DNA from: Deltaproteobacteria bacterium UBA3076
GTDB taxonomy: Bacteria > Desulfobacterota > Dissulfuribacteria > Dissulfuribacterales > UBA3076
NCBI GenBank assembly: GCA_002367355.1
Contig: DFBQ01000099.1
Coordinates: 1,873 to 12,037 of the forward strand
Direction of reading: 5' to 3'
DNA: 10,165 nucleotides
In this document: one piece after another, positions 1-4,434 of the stretch
How positions within the stretch are numbered: the stretch's first letter is position 1
How the letters are laid out: each line of letters begins with the position of its first letter
Translations under genes and position numbers: made by a program
The notes under the pieces: generated by a model
What the model was told of the DNA's origin: nothing
Databases searched by the model: none
The model's input: the letters and a program-made list of their open reading frames with translations, nothing else

Positions 1-306
1 GTTATTTATTGTACGTTCCTTAGCTTCCTTTTTTTGTTTTGCACTGGAATAACGGCACCGATCTATTATAAACCTTGGGTGTCATAGGCCAAGTACTTTT
101 TTGTGTCAGAAACGGTCAAGTAAACCTGCCACAGTTCCAAACGAAGTAAGCCGGAATCCGCAAAAAACCAGGGAAGGCTTGACAAAATCGCTTCCTAAAA
201 GGTTCATTAGGGTTATCGTTCAAGATCTTCCTTAGGTCATGGACAATTAACATATTAAGGTTATTTCCTTTTTTAATTCGAAATTCAAAATATGGAGAAA
301 CAGGTC
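1..306. other. Gene-free leader upstream of the DUF433/DUF5615 module
   Basis: I see no credible coding region on either strand here. The stretch is AT-rich with T-runs near 28-37 and 267-273. The only consensus-like promoter element is TTGACA at 179-184. No good -10 hexamer lies 16-18 bases downstream of it (the closest, TTCATT at 203-208, is poor), so I do not call a promoter. The leader of the toxin-antitoxin module presumably lies here. No transfer RNA, hairpin terminator or insertion-sequence end was recognised. Confidence 0.5.
294..297 (+). promoter_or_regulatory. Ribosome binding site deciding the DUF433 start
   Basis: GGAG at 294-297 lies 9 bases before the ATG at 307. The earlier ATG at 292 has only A/T-rich, non-purine-cluster sequence before it, and it overlaps this Shine-Dalgarno. 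The start at 307 is therefore preferred. Confidence 0.6.
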
Positions 307-555
307 ATGTTGAATACAGAAGATTTGCTTTCAAGAATCACGATAAATCCCCGAATAATGGTCAGTAAGCCGACTATCCGAGGCATGAGAATCACAGTGG
401 AGCAGATTCTCCGGGCACTTTCGGGCGGGGTGTCGGAGCAGGAACTGCTTGAGGAGTTTCCCGAACTTGAAAAAGAGGATTTTCAGGCGGTGTTCGCATA
501 TGTGACCGGGCTGGTCGAAGAGGAACAAGTGTTCCCTGTCGGAGTGTCCGCATGA
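307..555 (+). CDS. DUF433 family antitoxin
   Basis: An 82-residue protein when started at ATG 307, chosen because GGAG sits 9 bases upstream; starting at 292 would add five residues. It shows the DUF433 pattern end to end: I-x-x-NP near residues 12-15, then K-P-x-I-R-G-x-R-I-T-V at 21-31 (usually GKP, here SKP), a G-x-S-E-x-E-L-L-x-x-F-P-x-L helix-turn segment around 41-54, and a final helix with a conserved A-Y. DUF433 proteins are small winged/helix-turn-helix-like antitoxins. They are commonly encoded just before DUF5615 nucleases, and exactly such a gene follows with a 4-base ATGA overlap. The expected role is neutralising that toxin and possibly repressing the shared promoter. Family assignment is strong; toxin-antitoxin function is inferred from the family and pairing. 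Confidence 0.87.
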   Translation: MLNTEDLLSRITINPRIMVSKPTIRGMRITVEQILRALSGGVSEQELLEEFPELEKEDFQAVFAYVTGLVEEEQVFPVGVSA

Positions 556-863
556 ACTCATCCGAACCGAGATTCCTTGTTGATGTCGGCGTGGGCAAAG
601 GAATCGAGCGCTACCTGCGGGAAGAAGGTTATGATACGAAAGCTGTGAGAGACATTGATCCCCGCATGGAAGATGAGGAGATTGTCCTCACCGCCGTCTC
701 GGAAAATCGCATAGTTGTCACGATGGACAAAGATTTCGGAGAGCTAGTGTATCATTGCTCAATGGAACATACAGAAGTTCTGCTGCTGAGATTGGAAGAT
801 ACGACCGGATCGAAAAAATTGCAAGTTTTCAAATATATTATGGAAAACTATGGTCTCAGATAA
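552..863 (+). CDS. DUF5615 (PIN-like) toxin nuclease
   Basis: A 103-residue protein whose ATG overlaps the antitoxin stop (ATGA), implying translational coupling. Features of the DUF5615/Mut7-C PIN-like fold are visible: F-L-V-D at 8-11 with D11 as first acidic residue, a helix ending in E-E-G-Y-D at 24-28, R-D at 33-34, acidic E40/D41/E42/E43 before a hydrophobic helix, and V-V-T-M-D-K-D-F-G at 55-63 with D59 and D61. These acids would bind metal for RNA cleavage. Family members usually run a little further, with a final hydrophobic strand and a basic tip. Here the frame stops after M-E-N-Y-G-L-R. Another frame just past this point reads a short hydrophobic strand (S-D-K-K-L-L-L-C-V-L-E) before its own stop, so a small 3' frameshift is possible. 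Usually the last two strands are not catalytic, so activity cannot be excluded. Confidence 0.82.
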   Translation: MNSSEPRFLVDVGVGKGIERYLREEGYDTKAVRDIDPRMEDEEIVLTAVSENRIVVTMDKDFGELVYHCSMEHTEVLLLRLEDTTGSKKLQVFKYIMENYGLR

Positions 864-953
864 GAAACTGCTTCTGTGTGTTTTAGAATGAGATGTTCCG
901 AATCAGAAAGATAAAGTAGAAGGAACCATGTCAAAATGAAGTAAAGGTAAACG

Positions 954-1181
954 ATGACTCTGCATGAAATCGTGGCTGACATTCACGCGCTTGAAGAAGA
1001 CCTGCCGGCCTTTGAACGAAAGTATGGAATCCGTTCAGAATTCTTCTATGCTACGTATGTTAGTGGTGAAGAACCAGAGGATGACTGTTGGGTGTTGGAC
1101 TTTGGCGAATGGGCCAGCGTGTATCGTATTTCCTGTCTTTGCGAGGGAGATACGATGTATTTTCTCAATAAGTTGGGGTAG
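954..1181 (+). CDS. Small acidic helical protein, possible orphan or decayed antitoxin-like gene
   Basis: A 75-residue product with AAAGG at 943-947 placed before ATG 954. The first ~58 residues look like a real small-protein family: an acidic amphipathic helix (H-E-I-V-A-D-I-H-A-L-E-E-D-L), then E-R-K-Y-G-I-x-S-E-x-F-Y, a G-E-E-P-E-D-D segment, and D-F-G-E-W-A-S-V-Y. From memory, small bacterial antitoxin-like proteins with this E-x-K-Y-G-x-x-S-E-x-F-Y and E-W-A pattern continue as a charged helix after the E-W-A-x-x-Y motif. Here the last ~17 residues (C-L-C-E-G-D-T...) are unlike that. The +1-shifted frame reads F-A-R-E-I-R, which could be the displaced helix. I cannot name the family. No toxin partner follows; a REP doublet begins 23 bases after the stop. 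It lies 90 bases after the DUF5615 gene and may share its transcript. Confidence 0.6.
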   Translation: MTLHEIVADIHALEEDLPAFERKYGIRSEFFYATYVSGEEPEDDCWVLDFGEWASVYRISCLCEGDTMYFLNKLG

Positions 1182-1203
1182 ATTACATTTTGCGACTATT
1201 CAC

Positions 1204-1273
1204 TGGATTCCTGCTTTCGCAGGAATGACGGGCAGTTACATCCAAACGTCATTCCCGCGAAGGCGGGAATCCA
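1204..1273. repeat. REP-like palindrome doublet (REPIN-type), possible bidirectional terminator
   Basis: Two 27-base units in opposite orientation, at 1204-1230 and 1247-1273, separated by 16 bases. The reverse complement of the right unit matches the left unit at 24 of 27 positions. Each unit is itself a palindrome (for example ATTCCCGC-GAAG-GCGGGAAT on the right, ATTCCTGC-TTTC-GCAGGAAT on the left). This is the widespread TGGATTCCCGC...GCGGGAATGACG element found between genes in many proteobacteria. The pair lies between the 3' end of the + strand gene at 954-1181 and the convergent rhomboid gene. In RNA it would fold strongly and could protect or terminate both transcripts. There is no U-run, so a classical intrinsic terminator is not claimed. 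Confidence 0.85.
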
Positions 1274-1313
1274 GACCTCTTACCCTGAGTTGTTGAGAAG
1301 TTACACGAATTGC

Positions 1314-2033
1314 TTACAGACGTCGTGATGTACGCTTCTTGGTCAGGTTTCTGAACTTCCGACCTGTGTTCATTCCCGGCAGCAACTGAAAAAGTTTTAA
1401 AAAAATGATACCGAAAATAAACCCGCCAATGTGTGCCCACCATGCAATACCACCGGCCTGGGCTGAAGAGGCTGCACTCAAGAACTGAAAGAAAATCCAG
1501 AACCCGAGAAACACAAATGCAGGGATTTTCATAAAGTGGATAAAGAAAAAAATAGGTATCAGGGTCAGGATCTTAGCTCTGGGATAGAGTATGAAGTAGG
1601 CCCCCATCACTCCGGCAATAGCGCCGCTTGCTCCTATGGTTGGTATTTGAGACGTCCAATTGAGAAACAGATGTGAAATCCCTGAAGCCAATCCACACAG
1701 CAGGTAGAAGGCGAGATAGCGAAAGTGTCCAAGATGATCTTCTACGTTGTCACCAAAGATATACAGGAACCACATGTTACCCAAAAGGTGGAAAAAACCA
1801 CCGTGTAAAAACATAAAAGCAAGAAAAGCGATCACTTGCTGGCCAATTGTGAAGTGAGCTGAAATTTGGGGCACGGAATAACGAGCAGGCACAAGCCCAT
1901 AGGTAAAAATAAATTCGTTAAGATTCCGTCCCTGTGATTGCTCCACAAAAAAGGCCAGGATGTTGAGCGCAATCAAGACATAGTTGATGATTGGATAGGT
2001 TTCCGACCGGATGGTATCTCGGATAGGTATCAA
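1314..2033 (-). CDS. Rhomboid family intramembrane serine protease
   Basis: A 239-residue polytopic membrane protein. It opens with the usual bacterial rhomboid motif P-I-R-D-T-I, then T-Y-P-x-x-N-Y before TM1 (about 13-30). TM2 carries H-x-x-x-N (H82, N86), which helps form the oxyanion hole. G-A-S-G at 134-137 supplies the nucleophile S136. W-A-H-I-G-G at 199-204 supplies the general base H201 in TM6. About six membrane spans are predicted by eye, followed by a basic cytoplasmic tail. The family cleaves transmembrane substrates within the bilayer; the substrate here is unknown. The start codon is TTG. An in-frame TAA lies two codons upstream and the first internal Met is at residue 74, so TTG is the only sensible start, with AGGAGGAG inside the end of the upstream gene. 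It is co-oriented with the thymidylate-synthase-like gene (3-base gap). Confidence 0.93.
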   Translation of the reverse strand: MIPIRDTIRSETYPIINYVLIALNILAFFVEQSQGRNLNEFIFTYGLVPARYSVPQISAHFTIGQQVIAFLAFMFLHGGFFHLLGNMWFLYIFGDNVEDHLGHFRYLAFYLLCGLASGISHLFLNWTSQIPTIGASGAIAGVMGAYFILYPRAKILTLIPIFFFIHFMKIPAFVFLGFWIFFQFLSAASSAQAGGIAWWAHIGGFIFGIIFLKLFQLLPGMNTGRKFRNLTKKRTSRRL

Positions 2034-2036
2034 GGA

Positions 2037-2693
2037 TTAAGGATTCTCCTCCTGTCCCAATCGAGCTTTCACAAAAGGAAGTTGATATTCATAGATATGG
2101 GCCCCCTGGCTTGCGGCCCTTAAAACTCCCACCCCAAAGCCTATTTCCTCGGAGATATATTCCATTAACAATGCCAAACCTCCTAAATTGGTTGGCAAAC
2201 CAGCCCAAATATCCCAACTGCGCCAAAAGGTTGCAATGTCGAGCCGGCCATCGTGGACTTTCAGATCTATTGCTCTAAGACAGGCTGGGTCTTGGAGATC
2301 TAAGTCCTCCGGCCGTCCGACAATTATGGAAGATTGATTTGTATTGGGAGTATCTTTGAGAATCTGTACAGCCTTGGATAATTGAATATTTATCCGTGAT
2401 GCATAGGTATAGACCTCATTCTTTCCCGGCAGTTTCCCCCCCAGCAAGTAGTCAATAAAATATTCTTTCACATATTCCATGGTGTTCGGGGGGGGCGCGG
2501 AGCATCCCGGAGGAATAATTGGAATCATGTCCTGAAGAGGATGCATGATCTCCAAAGACAGCCAGGGGATCTGAAGTCGGTAATTTTCTTTCTCAAAGGA
2601 CCCCCTTTCGATATCCTGACGGTAGGCCTCAGATTCTAAATTGTACAGGATCTGGTACCAGGCATCTGAAATAGTAGTTGTTTGCAGATACAT
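2037..2693 (-). CDS. Short, archaeal-type thymidylate synthase family protein
   Basis: A 218-residue protein that I assign to the ThyA fold from its second half. The catalytic-type cysteine is C138 (P-A-C). At the spacing of E. coli ThyA it is followed by R158-S159-x-D161 (+20, +21, +23), N169 in G-L-P-T-N (+31), and H199-x-Y201 (+61, +63). These correspond to E. coli C146, R166-S167-D169, N177 and H207/Y209, the residues that bind or methylate dUMP. Y-T-Y-A-S-R near 95-100 may match the Y-G-x-R segment. It ends only 17 residues after Y201, against about 55 in E. coli, and it is shorter at the N terminus. It resembles the ~200-220-residue methanogen-type synthases. The residue after C138 is Leu, not the usual His. 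The start is ATG with AAGGAG 6 bases upstream. The product could be TMP, or a related deoxypyrimidine 5-modification. Confidence 0.8.
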   Translation of the reverse strand: MYLQTTTISDAWYQILYNLESEAYRQDIERGSFEKENYRLQIPWLSLEIMHPLQDMIPIIPPGCSAPPPNTMEYVKEYFIDYLLGGKLPGKNEVYTYASRINIQLSKAVQILKDTPNTNQSSIIVGRPEDLDLQDPACLRAIDLKVHDGRLDIATFWRSWDIWAGLPTNLGGLALLMEYISEEIGFGVGVLRAASQGAHIYEYQLPFVKARLGQEENP

Positions 2694-2947
2694 TATAGCT
2701 CCTTTCCTAACCCGGATTTTCCTCTTTCATCCCAGCCAGTGTTTCTGAAAATCCATATAAAAATTACTCACCTTGCAGACAGGACATTTTGAGCATAATC
2801 ACTTTTTGCAGTATATACAAACGTGAATGAACTACCCCATTTACTCACCCTGCCCGTTCCGCAAACGCAGTGAGCCCAACCAGCCATTACCAGCACTCAT
2901 ATGATCTTGGGACTTTCAGTAAAATGGATATTGTCGAGACTTTCGGC

Positions 2948-2975
2948 TTGACGTTAGTACTTAATATGGTACCTT
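2948..2975 (+). promoter_or_regulatory. Candidate promoter and operator of the Phd/ParE module
   Basis: TTGACG at 2948-2953 is followed after 16 bases by TACCTT at 2970-2975, a weak -35/-10 pair close to the Shine-Dalgarno. Two 6-base palindromes, AGTACT (2956-2961) and GGTACC (2968-2973), are centred exactly 12 bases apart, each followed by T-rich/TTAA sequence. They cover the spacer and -10. Such paired sites would suit autorepression by a Phd/YefM dimer, but no binding site has been matched. Confidence 0.3.
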
Positions 2976-2984
2976 AAAAAGACT

Positions 2985-2989
2985 GGAGG
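2985..2989 (+). promoter_or_regulatory. Ribosome binding site deciding the Phd start
   Basis: GGAGG at 2985-2989 lies 8 bases before ATG 2998. Two other in-frame candidates exist: GTG at 2989, which overlaps the Shine-Dalgarno itself, and TTG at 2992, which is too close to it. The ATG at 2998 is therefore preferred. Confidence 0.75.
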
Positions 2990-2997
2990 TGTTGACA

Positions 2998-3279
2998 ATG
3001 CATATTCAAAAAGACATAAGGCCTGTTACATATCTTAAGTCAAGAGCGGCCGCCCTTTTAAAACAAATAAATGAAACCCGTCGGCCTGTTATAATAACCC
3101 AAAATGGTGAACCAAGGGCGGTATTGCAAGATCCTAAGAGTTTTGAAGATATGCGGAATGCCATTGGTATTTTGAAACTTATTTCTCAGGGAGAAGAGGA
3201 TATCAAGAAAGGTAATGTCAAGACACAGAAAGAAGTATTCAATAATATTGATGAACTATTGAAAACGAAAAGCAAATGA
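2998..3279 (+). CDS. Phd/YefM family type II antitoxin
   Basis: A 93-residue protein started at ATG 2998, which has an ideal GGAGG. The N-terminal half is textbook Phd/YefM: R-P-V-T-Y-L-K-S-R-A-A-A-L-L near 8-21, then R-R-P-V-I-I-T-Q-N-G-E-P-R-A-V-L at 28-43 forming the DNA-binding dimer core, then D-P-x-S-F-E at 46-51. The C-terminal half (about 55-93) is a charged, probably disordered-to-helical region that would wrap around and neutralise the toxin. Its stop overlaps the toxin ATG (ATGA), so the two are translationally coupled. Autoregulation is expected from the family, and palindromes lie over the probable promoter. The pair is visibly richer in A/T than the bat genes, which suits a mobile cassette. 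Confidence 0.93.
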   Translation: MHIQKDIRPVTYLKSRAAALLKQINETRRPVIITQNGEPRAVLQDPKSFEDMRNAIGILKLISQGEEDIKKGNVKTQKEVFNNIDELLKTKSK

Positions 3280-3611
3280 GTCGGGAATACAATATAATAT
3301 GGGCGGATATAGCTGAAAAAGATTTGAAAAATATTATTGAATATATAGCAGATGACAGTCCAATAAACGCCCTGAAGGTTTTCAAAAAAATCAAAGAAAA
3401 GGCTTCAAGTCTATATTCTTTCCCTGACCGTGGCCGATTGGTTCCTGAATTAAAGGACCAAGGCATCCTCCAATACCGTGAGTTAATCCATTCCCCTTGG
3501 CGAATTATTTATAGAATTTCAGAAAGTACGGTTTATGTCTTATCCGTATTAGATGCTCGACGCAATATTGAAGATATCTTATTGAAAAGATTGTTAAATC
3601 AAAAAACATAA
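3276..3611 (+). CDS. ParE/RelE superfamily toxin
   Basis: A 111-residue protein with the RelE/ParE fold pattern: an N-terminal strand (Y-N-I-I-W), an A-E-K-D-L-K-N-I-I-E-Y-I helix at 13-24, an N-A-L-K-V-F-K-K-I helix, then F-P-D-R-G-R-L-V-P-E-L at 49-59, Y-R-E-L at 67-70, W-R-I-I-Y-R-I at 75-81, and a closing strand V-Y-V-L-S-V-L-D-A-R-R at 86-96. Conserved basic residues R68, R76, R80, R95 and R96 are present. ParE members poison gyrase while RelE members cleave mRNA on ribosomes, and sequence alone does not decide between them here. Full length and apparently intact, it sits in an operon after the Phd antitoxin by ATGA overlap. Its stop lies one base from the stop of the convergent BatE gene. 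Confidence 0.93.
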   Translation: MSREYNIIWADIAEKDLKNIIEYIADDSPINALKVFKKIKEKASSLYSFPDRGRLVPELKDQGILQYRELIHSPWRIIYRISESTVYVLSVLDARRNIEDILLKRLLNQKT

Positions 3612-3612
3612 A

Positions 3613-4434
3613 CTACGGATTGCGCATCGAAGGTATAATGCATTTGTTGAGAAAGGTTTCTTTTATTACAGGCTCCACGGCCTCTGCCTTTACCCAGCCC
3701 CTATTTTTACTTCTTTTATCCGGCAGGCTGACCAGAGACCATCCATCCTCTGATCTTTCATAATGCACAATGGTACCTGCATGGAGCTTGAAGAGCAATG
3801 TATCCCGTATATCAGGACCGGCAAGGATGTTTACTTCCTGTTCGAGGATAACAGCACGGTTATTTGTGTTTAATTGGTACCATTTCAGCCCGAAGGAGGT
3901 TCCGGCGATAATCCATAAAATCATGGATATGAGACAAGCGTAGTAGGTCCACTCAAATTTGAAAAATAGCCTTATCAAAAGGGCCGTCCAGAACAGGAGA
4001 TTCAGGACGGCAAAACCCCATAACAGCTCGCCAAGGCTCAGGTCCTTAAGCCAAAAAAAGGTCATACCGACAAGGTCTTGGGATTCGGAAACGGCATCAT
4101 GGGTCTTGTCACGGGCATAGCTGAGGTTGAAATTCAGATCCGCATCTCCCGGTATCAGGAGGCGGGCACGTTCATAGTTCAGAATGGCCCGGCCAAGCTG
4201 GTCCAAACGAAAGTAGGCATTGCCCAGGTTATAATAGAGATTCCCGTCCTTGTGGCCGGACCGGATCAAACGGCTATATCCATCGATCGCTTCCTGGAAA
4301 CGGCCCTGCCTGTAAGCCTGATTTGAACTGAAGAACAGTTCCTCTGGTTCGCTGGTCTGAAGAGCTATGATATCAGGCCCAAGAAAACAGACCATGAGAA
4401 AAATTGCTATGCTCACACAGATAGATCTTTTCAC
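3613..4434 (-). CDS. batE: BatE-like TPR/SH3 membrane protein of the aerotolerance operon
   Basis: A 273-residue protein, last gene of the bat operon. Layout: a signal peptide (about 1-25, hydrophobic I-A-I-F-L-M-V-C-F), two TPR units in roughly 30-110 (N-L-Y-Y-N-L-G-N-A-Y and A-I-L-N-Y-E-R-A-R are typical), two membrane spans near 137-157 and 163-182, then an SH3b-like domain around 190-255 (A-V-I-L-E-Q-E-V-N-I-L-A-G-P, L-H-A-G-T-I-V, W-S-L-V, G-W-V). The TPR and SH3 parts would be periplasmic, mediating protein or peptidoglycan contacts. The start is GTG, overlapping the BatD stop (GTGA), with AAGGAA upstream. This domain order is characteristic of BatE. The function of Bat proteins is debated: oxygen tolerance in Bacteroides, but not generalisable to all bacteria. 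Confidence 0.87.
   Translation of the reverse strand: MKRSICVSIAIFLMVCFLGPDIIALQTSEPEELFFSSNQAYRQGRFQEAIDGYSRLIRSGHKDGNLYYNLGNAYFRLDQLGRAILNYERARLLIPGDADLNFNLSYARDKTHDAVSESQDLVGMTFFWLKDLSLGELLWGFAVLNLLFWTALLIRLFFKFEWTYYACLISMILWIIAGTSFGLKWYQLNTNNRAVILEQEVNILAGPDIRDTLLFKLHAGTIVHYERSEDGWSLVSLPDKRSKNRGWVKAEAVEPVIKETFLNKCIIPSMRNP

Larger units (their letters stand above)
2694..2997. other. Divergent intergenic region
   Basis: This stretch separates the thymidylate-synthase-like gene (leftward) from the Phd antitoxin (rightward) and should hold promoters for both. No coding region is convincing. It contains a 13-base near-identical direct repeat, TTACTCACC(T/C)TGC, at 2764-2776 and 2841-2853. For the leftward genes the best candidate is TTGTAT-17-TATGCT on the minus strand (2820 down to 2792). 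It matches the consensus only partially and is weak. Confidence 0.4.

Noticed and set aside
179..208. TTGACA promoter upstream of the DUF433 gene
   Set aside because: The -35 match is perfect, but no acceptable -10 lies at 16-18 bases. It is over 100 bases from the start codon, so it is left as a remark only.
1204..1273. CRISPR repeat-spacer unit
   Set aside because: There are only two units and they are in inverted, not direct, orientation, with a 16-base gap and no cas genes.
964..1296. 110-codon + strand reading frame across the REP pair
   Set aside because: Its C-terminal part is the familiar spurious peptide made by translating REP palindromes (W-I-P-A-F-A-G-M-T and F-P-R-R-R-E-S-R-P), and it shadows the gene at 954-1181.
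3239..3466. 75-codon minus-strand frame opposite the toxin-antitoxin pair
   Set aside because: It is low-complexity hydrophobic translation opposite two well-supported genes.
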